Part shown: one piece after another, positions 21,609-32,842 of the stretch
How the letters are laid out: each line of letters opens with the position of its first letter
Numbering within the stretch: position 1 is the stretch's first letter
NCBI GenBank assembly: GCA_947650285.1
Contig: CANTFL010001452.1
Span: 186,001-250,000 of the forward strand
DNA from: Hyaloperonospora brassicae
Taxonomy: Eukaryota > Oomycota > Peronosporomycetes > Peronosporales > Peronosporaceae
Direction of reading: 5' to 3'
DNA: 64,000 nucleotides
The notes under the pieces: model-generated
The model's input: only the letters and a program-made list of their open reading frames with translations
The model's database searches: none
Told to the model about the DNA's origin: nothing
Translations under genes and position numbers: made by a program

Positions 21609-23203
21609 CTATGCGTCCTCGTACGTCCCGCAGTCGGCAATGACGACCGGCAAAGTGGGTTTGTCGCCCTCGTCCTTGTCCAGATTCTCTATGCGCTGCA
21701 CAATGTCAAAGCCCTCCACGACCTTGCCAAATACCACGTGCTTGTCGTCCAAGTGCGGCGTCGCCACAGTCGTGATGAAGAACTGCGACCCGTTCGTGCC
21801 TGGACCGGCGTTCGCCATCGACAGTAGCCCTGGTTCCGTGTGCTTGAGCCGGAAGTTCTCGTCCGGGAACTTCTCGCCGTAAATGCTCTCACCGCCCGTG
21901 CCGTCGCCGCGCGTAAAGTCGCCGCCCTGGATCATAAAGTTCTTGATCACGCGGTGGAACAAGCTACCCTTGTAGTGCAGCGGCTCGCCCGTCGAGCAGT
22001 TGCCCTTCTCGCCCGTACACAGCGCGCGGAAGTTCTCTGCTGTTTTGGGGCACACGTCCTCGTACAACTGCATGACAACCTTGCCAGCGTCCTCTTCGCC
22101 GATCTTGATGTCGAAAAACACCTTGGGGTTGTTCGGATCCAGCTCGATCTCACCTTCCGGCGACGCCTTGTCGTCGTACATCGACACCTTGCCAAACAGA
22201 CCGCCAAACACATTCTTCTCCTTCTGACGTGCCTCCTTCATCTTCTCTTTCAGCAAGTCTAACGCACGACGCACGTCGCGACTAGCTGGGTCCACCTTGC
22301 CAGCAGCAAGCAGATCTTCTTTTGCACGCTCCAGATCGTTCAGGTGCATGCGGCCTACACCACGTCGATAGAGTGCCTTGACGTTCGTCGGCTCATTGTT
22401 CAGTGCCTTCGTGGCCACGGACACGGCCTCCGCATAATTTTCTACCTTAAGGTACGCCATCGCGGCGTTCAGGAAGCACGTCGTCTGCAACTGCTTCATA
22501 GTCTCCTTGTCTTCGTCTGCCGCATCGTACATGTCCTCCATGTACGAGGCCGCTTCAGCGTACGTCGCTGCAGCCGCATCAAATTCCTTGGCCTTGAACT
22601 GGTCCGTGCCCTTGGCCTTGAGCTTGGTCGCCTCTGCAATCTTTTCGGCCGCATCCATCTCCCACATCTCCTTGGCCTTGGGGCTGAAGCCCAGCAGCTC
22701 CACGTCAAACTTGAGCGTCGCGTTGGCGGGAATCTTGGGCGGACTGCCGCTCTCTCCGTACGCGTACTCCGGCTTGCACGTCAGCACAGCTTTCTGCACA
22801 AGCACAAGCGACGCCACTGTGTCAGTACCACATGGCTACGCCCCGTCACTATTGCAGCGTCACGCGCACGTCGTACCTCGCCAACTTTCATCGATGCAAA
22901 GGCCAAGTCCCACGCCTTGATCACGTTCCCCTTCCCCAGCACGAACTTGAACTCGGCATCGCGGTCTCGCGAGCTGTCAAACTTGGTGCCGTCCAGCAAC
23001 GTGCCCGTGTAATGGGCTGACGATAGACGACCGACACCGCGTCAAGAACCAAGTGGGTACATAAAGAGCCAGAGACAGAACAACGCACCGCGAATCTCGT
23101 CCCCGGCCGGTGGGCACTCGCCCGAACCCTCTTGGTAGATCTCCTTGAGCACGCCTCCGTCACCCGACAGGTCCACACTTTCCTGCATCGTCACGTCTGT
23201 CAT
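21609..23203 (-). CDS. Dual-family immunophilin: FKBP - TPR - cyclophilin peptidyl-prolyl isomerase
   Basis: Exons 23203-23089, 23016-22877 and 22793-21609 give 479 aa, with GTGCGT and GTACGA donors. Residues about 18-130 form an FKBP domain ([57 protein letters not shown]). Residues about 150-265 form three TPR repeats that keep the basic clamp residues expected for Hsp90/Hsp70 tails ([24 protein letters not shown]). Residues about 300-475 form a cyclophilin ([49 protein letters not shown]) with the catalytic FHR present. The Trp that contacts cyclosporin in CypA is His here (TPHLDDKH), as in Cyp40, so cyclosporin binding may be weak. Fusion of both isomerase families is rare (FCBP of Toxoplasma, some bacteria, oomycetes). 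Likely a cochaperone in cytosol or nucleus. Confidence 0.95.
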
Positions 23204-24271
23204 ACTGCTCTCGTGCGCTCTTTGTGTCTGTGTCGCTGGTATCAAATTGCTGACTGCAGCTAACGAGGATCGAGGACGGTCCAAGTTGATGATCGGTTTC
23301 TACAGGGGTTCACGCCAATGAACGAGCGGGTGGAGTCGAATGTTCTGGAAATCGATATAGTGCTTCGTTTGTCGTGGACTCACCCTCCAGTTGGCAGCCG
23401 ATCGCCTTTCGGAGGGACGCATACAAAACACGCGCGTGGGTGGACAATTGTTTACTGCTGCGTTTTCTTCTTGTGCATTTCGTGATCCATCACCGCCAAG
23501 TTCCTGCGCCTGTTACAACCTGAGTGCGGCAAAAGTTCTGGAACTCGAACAGTCGTTTTCGCTGTAAGTCAATTGGAGCACAAGCCGACTGGCGTCACTC
23601 ACGCACCGAACCGCCTGCGAGCACGCGCACGGTAATAGTACGTTTATCCTGGTCGGACACGTCCAGAGGACTGGAAGCGCGTTTCGATGCCCTTGTCAAG
23701 TGAAAGGTAACGCGCTATTGTGCTCGTGTTGCGTGAGGTTCCACTCGCATGCGATTGGCAGTGGATTCGAGGTGTCCGCATGAGTTTGTCGGCAACGTGG
23801 CCGACTATTGGCACCTGACCAGCTCGCAACATCTTTTGTGTGGTGGTACTGCAAAGTGTGGCTACACTTTGCCAATTGAATTTCGATACTATGCACCTAC
23901 GGTCCCGAACGACTTCGATCGATAAGACCGATGAAGATACGTTCGTAAGGCTGCATATATAATAGGTCAATGCAATGAGGCATCATCTTGACCGCGACAA
24001 AGGGCTAGTGCATGAACAGAAGCGACGGCGACAAATTGCTACTACACGTGATCTTAGCTAAAGAGCCGAGAGGATGTATTGCTACTTTTTGTTCCAGGAA
24101 CAACTCTTTCGAGGCACCTACTGGTCAATTGTACGCAGTGCGCAGCTATCTTGCACACTGGAAGCAGCAGCTAGCTTTTCGAGTGGAAGGCTCGAATATA
24201 AGCGCCCAAAGTCCACGCAGTAAAGTAACAACAAGTATTTGTGAACTCACAGCAAGACGATGGTGTGTCAT
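23204..24271. other. Intergenic, nothing recognised
   Basis: About 1.07 kb holding the 5' flank of the immunophilin and the 3' flank of the myotubularin gene. Short ORFs only, without coding character. Confidence 0.5.
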
Positions 24272-26552
24272 CTAGTGCCTTGAGCCACGGTGACCATTTA
24301 TTTTTTCCTCTAAGCTAGCGATGCGCTCTTCGAGTTCCTGGATCAATCGAGCTTCGCGATATTTAAGAGTAAGTGCAACATTCAGGGCATTGACTACGCG
24401 TTGCGGCAGTTGCCACGTTGGTGTGCGTTGCGCATTGTCGGTCAAGAAATTTGTAGAAACTGGGGGCTCTTGCAGCAGTGGCTGGCCTGACCAGTGCATG
24501 AACATGGCATCCCAGAGTGCAATTCGTTTCAGCAAGCCAGCCAAAGGTGGACTGAGAACCTTCTTCGGAACATATGTCTGCTCTGTGAGCTGTGACCGGA
24601 AGCCATTCACCCAGGTCCACACAGACGCGGTCCTGTTTTCCAAATCAACATCTTGACGGTGCTTCTTGCAATCGAACAAGAACGTCCCAAAACGGCACGA
24701 ATGCAGCGCATCGGCTACCAAAAGCAGCAGACCTTCGTTGAACCTACGAGTAAGCAGCATGTGGACACAGCAATTCGTTGGTCAGCTCAACCCCGTGCAC
24801 CAGACGTTTTGGCCACTTACTCGAAATAGCTCGGGTAGATTCGAACAAGCTGTGAAACGCAGTCTAGGAATTGAACAAAGATCGGCGACTCCTGTGTATC
24901 GGCTTTCTCCCCCTGTGAATGGCGGAGATGAAAAGGGTGCCCAAACGACAGCCATTCCTTCTCAATCAGCACCTGAAACCCTTTCCAGCTTCGAAAATAC
25001 GGGTCCACAAAGATTTGGGCCAGCGACGCAATCTGGCTCGTTCGATCCCAGCCGTGGCTGCAGTGCAGTAAGACCGATTCGCCCGCTCGAAGTAGTGATG
25101 TCACATGAAGGCCTGCTTTTAGAAGCTGGCGTATGTAAACCAGCCACTTGGTGTCCTCAATACTCCCGAGCCACCGCATATTGTCACACGATGGCGACGC
25201 ACACAGGGTGCGCAGCTTTTTCATGCTGAGCATTTCCATTAGTGTAATGATCAGTCACAGTACGTTAGCAAGAGTTCTCAATCGCATACCAGCCATCTAC
25301 ATAAACGCCCACCTTTCTCGCATAGAATGGATGTTGGGGATCTCCATAAAGCTCACAGAGCTACTTTTGTAATTGACAGAGCTCTCGACGCCATATCCTT
25401 TTGCGCGATTGGCCTGCACATTCGTGAACGCAAACAACAATGAGTCTTTCGCTTACGTAGTGCTTATCGGTAAACGTACCAGTGCGCTTGACATGGGCCT
25501 GCAATCAATGATTTGCACTTGGTCCTGCAGTAGGCTTGATGACGCGATTGCAGCAACCAAACTTTCATCAGCGGGCGACGTGGCTTTTGACATTCCGACT
25601 TTCGGCTGGCTTGACCGACACAAAGACGCTCCATTTACTCCATTCAGCCATGTCAGACAAGGGATGCGACCGAGCGAGCGAAAGTTGATGGCGTCTAGAA
25701 GTACCTACCGCATAGAACGTGAGTCGATACCCAAAACGGAGCTGCACATGTAGCACGCAATCGTACCTCGTCCGTCACGTCAACTGGCACGACAAGACGT
25801 TCTGGATATGTTTCAATCGCACCAAAGCCTTGATTGCAAAGCGATATTCTCCACTTTTCACTTTCACACACACCCTGCCTCTTCCACTCGGCTTGGTCGT
25901 CATAGACGTCCCAGTCCAGAGCGCAAGGCAGCAAGGGCTCTTCTTCCAACATATTATCGGACAATCTATCGCACCCGTCACGGCGTTAGTATGGACAACG
26001 CAATGTCGGCTTATACACGCAACGCATCTACAACAGTGTCTTTTACCTGTGGTAAAAAGCAAACAAGAACTCGATTTTATCCGGAAACACATACGTCGTC
26101 AGCACGGAGAAGATCTACAGACATGCCATAATGCACACAGTAAGGTTCAGATAGCATATAATAAACGTGCGGACATGTCCTTTGTCCCTCACCTTGGTGA
26201 CCTCTGCGGCATCGAATCGGAACAACAATTGGCGCAGGTCTTTCGTGACAATCTCCACAATCAAATTCTTCTTCTTGATCGAAGCAATGCAGCCCAGAGG
26301 GATGAGAAAGAAACTCTCAATATCGTCGTCACTTCTGTCCAGGAAATGACGTCGCACGTGGTCCACGTCGAGCTCGTTTGGCACGAACTGGAAGCGGAAC
26401 GTGGTCATGAACACGCGCCCTTGGCAGACTGTAGCTCCGGTTGCTTCCTTCTTGCTCGCGTGCTCGTCCAGGTACTCACTTGCAACAGCTGCGAGTACGT
26501 CCGACTCACCAATGAGGTGGCCGCGAGCGCCAACAGCCTCTTCCTCCGCCAT
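24272..26552 (-). CDS. Myotubularin-family phosphoinositide 3-phosphatase
   Basis: Seven exons splice in frame: 26552-26193, 26114-26047, 25965-25767, 25704-25480, 25413-25313, 25225-24821 and 24743-24272 (609 aa). The first 145 residues form a PH-GRAM domain (FMTTFRFQFVPNE, IFSVLTTYVFPDKIEFLFAF). The phosphatase domain has the usual blocks: NFRSLGRIPCLTWLNGVNGA, LCRSSQPKVG, then ESSVNYKSSSVSFMEIPNIH, and the active-site loop HCSHGWDRTSQ with nucleophile Cys and Arg of the Cx5R motif both present. The residue after the loop Ser, normally Asp (CSDGWDR), is His here. A short coiled coil closes the protein (LIQELEERIASLEEKI). Active members remove the 3-phosphate of PI3P and PI(3,5)P2 on endosomes. 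Whether the Asp-to-His change leaves activity is open. Confidence 0.93.
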
Positions 26553-26827
26553 TTGCACCAAACGTCGGACGTCGGGCGGCAAGTCAGGTCGCAATGTGAG
26601 AAAAAAAGTCCACTAGAAAGCGCTTTTTATACCGACAGTTATCATGTTGTTCTGCCATTCTGGACTACCAGGTAGCACCGCGCAGCATCCACCACGGGCA
26701 CATTTCCACCAATCAAAATCTGCGCCCGGAGCTCTTCTCGTCTCTTGCGCTCTTCAACTATCGCGTTACTCGTTCGCATATTCATTACAGAAAACGGAGA
26801 GCCTCTGCCCGAACTCGTGTGGGCGCA
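26553..26827. promoter_or_regulatory. Divergent promoter region, myotubularin / enoyl-CoA hydratase
   Basis: 275 bp between the divergent start codons. A CCAAT box (CCACCAATCAAAAT) is centred near 26710, oriented toward the plus-strand gene. No TATA box seen. Confidence 0.5.
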
Positions 26828-27846
26828 ATGGCCGACGCGGAGCGCTTTGCGTTCATGAACGACCCGACCGGCGACCGCAGCGCACGTATTGCAGCGACTC
26901 GCAGTGCGCTGCGTCCCCTCAGCAGGTGCGGTGATCGCGTGGTGTTGTACTTACCGTTTCTCTGCAGCCGCCACGTCGACACCGTACGCGCGTCCCTTCC
27001 CGTGGAGCTGCAGGCGCTCGAGAAGACAGCAGTGCTCGAGATCGAAAGTCCATTAGCACGCAATGCGCTGAGTGGGAAGATGATGGTAGAGCTGGCGGAC
27101 ATAGTGGAGCTGCTGGAGGACCCGGAGGTGCACGACAAGCTGACCGCAGTGCTAGTCAGGGGCACGAACGGCTGGTTCTGTGCTGGAGCCGACTTGAAAG
27201 TCGCCCAGCAAGCGATGACAGCACCAGAAGCAGGGGATGCGATGGGTCAGCTCATGACGGACACGCTCTCGAGGTTCCGACGGCTGCCGCTCGTCAGTAT
27301 TGCGTGCATTGAAGGGGGCGCGTATGGCGGCGGCGCTGAACTCGCTTGTGCGTGTGACTTTCGGCTTGTGGAGAAGAACGCTGTGATCCAGTTTGTGCAA
27401 GTGCGCATAGGCGTATCGCCCGCGTGGGGTGGCGGTGTGTGGCTGTACAAAATCGTTGGACGACAAGCTGCATTGCGATTGTTGTGTACAGCTGAGAAGC
27501 TGTCGGCGCCACGCGCGCAAGAGCTCAAGCTAGCAGACTTTGTTTTCGACGCAGCACTTGACGGCGCAGAGGCAGCAATACGCAGCTTTTTAACGCCGTT
27601 TGATGCAGTCGCGCCAGGTACTGCTCATACAAATTGCTATAGCTATATGTTCTGCGCTTTGATACGTGACTTTTGCTCTTTGCTGTTGTAGCGGTTTCAC
27701 ACGGTGCGAAACGGGTCATTGATAGTGCTGATGACGTGGGTGTGGATGCGGTGCTTTCGCGTGAGCACGACATATTCAAGTCGCTCTGGGGAGGTCCAAT
27801 CAACCTTGAGGCACTACATGGTGCTCTGAAGAGTAAGGAAAAGTAA
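26828..27846 (+). CDS. Enoyl-CoA hydratase/isomerase family, ECHDC1-like
   Basis: Crotonase fold. The main exon starts at ATG 26828 and ends 27617; the last exon is 27692-27846. A further 42-nt stretch, 26926-26967 (GTGCGG...CTGCAG), looks like an intron but contains no stop and is a multiple of three. The product is 300 or 314 aa depending on whether it is removed. Oxyanion-hole elements are visible: NGWFCAGADL (about 115-124) and EGGAYGGGAELACACDFRL (about 162-180), followed by VRIGVSPAWGGGVWL. The Pro-x-Trp-Gly-Gly segment resembles ethylmalonyl-CoA decarboxylase (ECHDC1), a metabolite-proofreading enzyme of fatty-acid synthesis. The substrate cannot be fixed from sequence alone. Divergent from myotubularin. 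Confidence 0.88.
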
Positions 27847-27994
27847 GTCGGAGCGGCGTGTTGCAAGCTTCTCTTTCCTCATCTTATAGTTGCTGTGTTC
27901 ATGGTGCGACTGCTTCATTGAGAACGTAATATTTAAACTTGTCCACAATTTGGGCGCGTGATCCAAGCATGTTTGTTTCCAAGTCCTGCTAAGA

Positions 27995-28590
27995 ATGGAT
28001 AGGGTGCTTGCGTGGACACGTGCTACATTTCAGATATGGCGAAATTTGGAGCTGACATGTATGTGGCTCACTGGTGAAAGATACGTTGACGTCAATGTGT
28101 TATCGCATGCTGTGGACTATTGCGGCCAATTGAAGATGACGAGAACGATTGAGAAGTCGCGATGGCACGATGCGCGGACTGTCAGCTACAGGTAAGAGGG
28201 GCAAAAAAGACGGTGGCGTACCCGTGTATATATGCTGAGCCGACAAAAGGAAGCAAAACGGCGAGCGGCAGCCGGCGCCATAGGTAAAACGTTTGGAACC
28301 TCCAACGGTGTGGACTTTATTACGAGGGTGAATGGACTGGCTAACGAAGATGGTCCGTTATGATAGCGGAAATGGAGAGTTATTTATTGAGAACGAAGCG
28401 ACGCTCTGAGGATGCTGCAAAGTTTGACCGCTGGCTTGGCCGGAGCTCACCAAATGACATAGAACGGTTTGGCGCTGAGTTTGCTGCTCGATCTTATCAC
28501 AGGACCGACGTACGCATACAACAAGCACATCGGCTTCTTGCCTTTTGCAAGCAATGGCGAACATGGTGTGGCATTTACGAACATGTGTGA
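27995..28590 (+). pseudogene. Coding-like remnants, unidentified
   Basis: Pieces with coding character appear on the plus strand in different frames: WLTGERYVDVNVLSHAVDY (near 28060-28125), KRRAAAGAIGKTFGTSNGVD (near 28255-28315) and GLALSLLLDLITGPTYAYNK (near 28465-28525), followed by a stop at about 28590. In the last frame a stop precedes the conserved-looking part. The last piece loosely recalls the malate/L-lactate dehydrogenase (Ldh_2) family, but the match is too short to claim. No splice model gives one frame. Confidence 0.25.
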
Positions 28591-29191
28591 CTTGAAGCAA
28601 ATGCATGAGTCGTTCAGCCAAAGCACTCTATCGACGATCGGGCGGTGACCGGAAGACAAGACACGCACGACATGCTTTGCAGTGCTGTATACGAGTCTGC
28701 ACCTTGTCGCTCCATGCACACATGGGACCCACAACCTGTCCTGCAATCTGAGAAAGCCATAAAGGAAACAGCTTCCGATGCGCGAAGAAGGTGGTGTGGC
28801 CGCGAGATTTCTCGATCAGAATGGATGGCTGGGTCAGCCACTCACATGGTCTTCAGTCATCATGTTGTGGTGCACAAACGTCTCAGTTGACGAAGTAGGC
28901 ATCTCTAAGCTCGTTGGCCCGTCGTCGGTGACACTGGTTCTGTTCCGATGTCGTATCTGTGTGGTGCTTAGCTGTTCGAGGGCGTTTGCGCCGCCTGCAT
29001 TCTACTGCCAGAGAATGTGACCCTCATAGGCACTGAGATCGTGGGAGCAACGTCCGCCGACTACGTCGCTACTTCTTGTAGCATGTCTCAAGCATGTTGC
29101 ATGATGTGACTGACTTCCGAAGGAGACTATTGCACGGTGACCGTTGCCCAATAGGTGTTTACAAACAGTGTTATATCATCGTCACTGCCAT
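28591..29191. other. Intergenic, nothing clear
   Basis: 3' flank of the kinesin gene. Open frames on both strands are short and without recognisable motifs. Confidence 0.4.
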
Positions 29192-32100
29192 CTACGACCG
29201 ACCGGATACCGTGGACGGGTACGCGATCTCACAAGAATTCACCATTTTAGCAAACCGAAGCGAGTTAAGCGTCTCGTCACGGTGCTCCCCTAGCGGCGAC
29301 AGGTTGCAGATCATTAGTGTCTTGCTGTCTCCGCCAAGCGAGGAACTCAAAAAATGTGTCAACTTGGAATCACGGAACGGGACGTGCGTCGACTGCACAA
29401 AACAGGAGAGGCGAATGTGGTTAGTCGTTCCGCACTAGCCGACACACACAAAGCGATTGATCGTACCTTTTTTGCGAGGGCACAAATCACGTTGCCCAAT
29501 GCCGAAAGACTCTTGTTAATCGATGTAGCCTCCTTCAGAAGCTCCTTGTTACTATCGCTACCCGACTTTGACAAACGTTCGGATCCCTACGAATTCACCA
29601 TGATGTCACTACCGCTTGTGCATGCAACTAGCATAAGACAAAGACACGGACAGCGTACCGCCAGGTCGACAAGATTTATAACACCTATTCGTTGGTCCCC
29701 GGTCAGCGAATTGACCCCGCGTAGTCTGAATGCAAACCCAATGTTGTATGTCAGCGACTTGGTAGACCACCTATACCCACACGATTAAGACCCTCATCCA
29801 TCATCTTTCTGTAGGAAGCGCGTACCTGAACGTGGTCACGCAATGACTACGTGAAGATCGGTCATTCATCTTAGTGGATTTTGTCGATCTCCTCGACATT
29901 GCTCCTCGTAAGACACGCCACGCCTCTTGCTCATTCTTCACCTCACGGACGCACGACTTTACCACAGTAGTTTTGCCCTCACTATCGAGACGGAGCTCGA
30001 CCTTGTCTGTAGACTGCACAGCACATAAAAACAGATTCGCTTGTCACATTCGCAAGCTCTTTTATCGTGCACAAAAACACTTACATCAGCGGGCGCAAGC
30101 AAATCGCGAAGGGTCTCGTTGTAAATCTCGACCAATTCCAGGCTTGCGGCAAAACTCCATCCGCTTAATCTCAATTCATCAATGCTAGCGAAGATATGAG
30201 AAATCGCTCGACCAACGATCCCCATGTCTGACGATGGCTCCATCACAATAGAACCAGAGTCCTCCTCGTTCCCCTGCATCGTGTAGGTTTTCCCGGATCT
30301 ACAAAGTCCCGATTACGTCAGCCGAATACGAAACGCTACATCCGAGCACAAGTGCAGTCTTACCCGGTTTGACCGTAGGCAAAGATGCACACGTTGTACC
30401 CATCCAGAGCAGACTGGATCAGCGCAGACACCTCTACAAAAACGTCTTCTTGCGTACATTTTTTGCCAAACACAAGATCAAAGCCAAAGTTGTACTTCTT
30501 GACCACGCTTCTCGATCCATTTTGACCATAGCCGACGTGCGACTTTGGGTTCGCGCTAAGCTCGATCTGTCGTCGCTCCGTGTGGTAGTCGGGAAATGCA
30601 AAAAGCTAAACATGTCGCATCAGTCATCACAATCTGCCATATCTAGACAGCATCCATCAACAAATGTACCTCTTCGCCTCGTGATCGTGTGAGCTCGTGT
30701 CGCAGAATCGGACGAACGCGGCAGAAAACGCGGATATTCCCTTTCAGTTCCATCACCTGCGTCATACGATCAACGTTTGTAAAAGACAGCGACTTTGACG
30801 GAAACGATGCAAAGCATCTACCTTATTATGAAGGCTTCGTCGAACTGCTTCGACGTCAAACACTCTCTGCTCCAACAAAGCCGCACGTTCCCGATATCGT
30901 GCAGTGACAGCTTCAACTTCGTTCTTCTTTTGTTCAAGCCGCTCCTTGAGCTCATCCGAGTGAACCAAACAGCGTCGAAGCTTCTCTTTTGCGCCAGACA
31001 AATCGCTTTCAAGCACATTTGTCCTTGATTCTTTATCGTTAAGCAATTGCAATTGCATACGCAGCTCACTCAGCTCAGCTTGCAGTTGCGAAATGTGCAA
31101 CTGAGACCTGTCGACAGCTTGCCGTTGGGTCTCAATCGTCGACAAGTACTTCTTCTCATTTTCCAGCGACTGAGCGAGAGAAGTCTTTACGTCTCTGTTC
31201 TTCTTTCGCAATTGATCACACTCTGCCGCAAGATCCGTCGACTTCTGATCACCTTTTCTTACGGAAGCCAGTATTTCCTGTTTTTCCTCAACCCATTGTG
31301 TGTGGAGCGCCGTAGTCTGTCTTTCAGCCTGGTCAAGTCCATCCGAAAGCGCTGACCGCGCAGCTTCACACTTCTCGTACAGCAGTTTCAGGTCTTTCAG
31401 CTGTGCCGTCACTCGAGCTTTACTCTCTAGAGCTTCTTGCTTCTCACGAAGTGCAGTCTCCAGCTTGTCTTGAAAGTCGTTCGAAAACTGCATTGCCTCG
31501 CTCACACTGCTCAAACTAAGCCCCTGTGACATCCTGAGGTCGTCACGCATCTTCGCTGACCGATCCTGTTCTTCGTGCAAGCTATCAATGAGCGAGTTAC
31601 GCTGACTCAGCTGCATCACGAGGCCTGTGACTTCACGGCACAACGACTGAATCCTTTTCTCTCGCTGGACATCGCTCGGTTCACTGAGTTGCTGCTCACT
31701 CATCAATAGCCAGCCACGAAGATCAGTCACGCACCAAGCAACCGCAACTCACACCAAGGAAGCAACCTGACTATACCACACACCTGGTTTTCACTCAGTG
31801 CGTTGATAATCTGCGTCTGCGTTTTGACGGTCGACCTCAAATACTCGAGATCCGACTGCTTGTCCTCTCGTTCGCGCTCCAGCGCTGCTGCGTGTTTCAG
31901 CAAAGCAACTGCGTGCTCGTACGTATCAATGTATCTCTGCTCCATCGCGCCAACAAGAAAACAACAAACCCTGATCGTCAGACACACGTATCCACCCTGC
32001 ATTGACCTCAGTCACCCACACCTGTCACCTTTTTGTACAGATACACCTTGTCCTTGTCTGATTTGGAGCTGAGCACTCGCTCCTCTTCTTCAGGATCTCG

Positions 32101-32577
32101 ACTCATGAGGAATTTCACCGACGACGTCACGGGTGAGTACGGCTCTTCCTCTTCCATGATGTCCTCTGTCCTGTCACTCATTTCCAGTGAGCTCCTGCAC
32201 GTCGAGCGGCCTGCACTAGTCAACGTCTGTGTGCAGGGACCTGTCGCCTCTCTCCTCGACTTCTTGAGACTGTGGCTCGGCGGCGAAAAGCTCAGCGCGT
32301 ACGACTTGAAGGCTGCTACGTTTTCTGTACTCAATTCACTGCTGCGGTCACTGCTCTCAGTGTGATTCTCGATAACAAAGTCGTCGAACACTTTGACTGG
32401 CGCCTGTGGTTTCTTCGGCTGTAGCACTGCACGGCGCACGTCCACTGAGCGGCGTGGACAGTCGCTCTGCTTGGACACGTCGGGCGTCACCAGACTTGCA
32501 AAGTGGCTGAGCACGTCGCCGCTGCCGGCCTCGTACCGTCGCGCGTGCTCTGGCGTCGCGTACCGACTCGAGTCCAT
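29192..32577 (-). CDS. Kinesin-14 (C-terminal motor, minus-end directed)
   Basis: Ten exons join in frame: 32577-32029, 31939-31784, 31691-30822, 30756-30670, 30605-30364, 30298-30085, 30013-29826, 29725-29659, 29586-29467 and 29392-29192 (897 aa). The frame is open upstream of ATG 32577 to an ATG at 32796, so the start is uncertain. Residues 1-180 are a disordered tail. Residues about 190-525 are a long coiled coil ([20 protein letters not shown] and similar). The motor is C-terminal, and the neck-motor junction [16 protein letters not shown] is the signature of the kinesin-14 group. Motor motifs are P-loop GQTGSGKTYTM, switch I NDRSSRSH, switch [14 protein letters not shown] and [10 protein letters not shown]. 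It should act in spindle organisation or minus-end transport. Nothing in the motor appears broken. Confidence 0.95.
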
Positions 32578-32842
32578 TGCGCGCTGCTTTGCTGGTGTCA
32601 GTCGGAAGAAAGCGATGGGAATATCGCAGTATGCAGCTGACGCAGATATTTGCCGTAGAGAAAATGAAACTTGACATTCGACAGGAGTTAACATGGCTAC
32701 AGTCCGAGCCTCCGAGCCCATGCACGCAGTAAGAAAGTGGCCACAACAAGGGCAAAGACAGCAGGCAGGACGGACGGACATGGCAAAAGACTGCATTCTC
32801 CTCGCACTTCCCTCAGCCTAATGCGCTTTTCGCTCCACTTCC

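Noticed and set aside
22344..23012. 222-aa plus-strand ORF opposite the immunophilin
   Set aside because: Antisense of the FKBP/TPR coding exons; composition is that of a shadow frame.
28465..28590. Assignment of the remnant to the malate/lactate dehydrogenase (Ldh_2) family
   Set aside because: Only about 40 residues with partial similarity; no catalytic residues could be checked.
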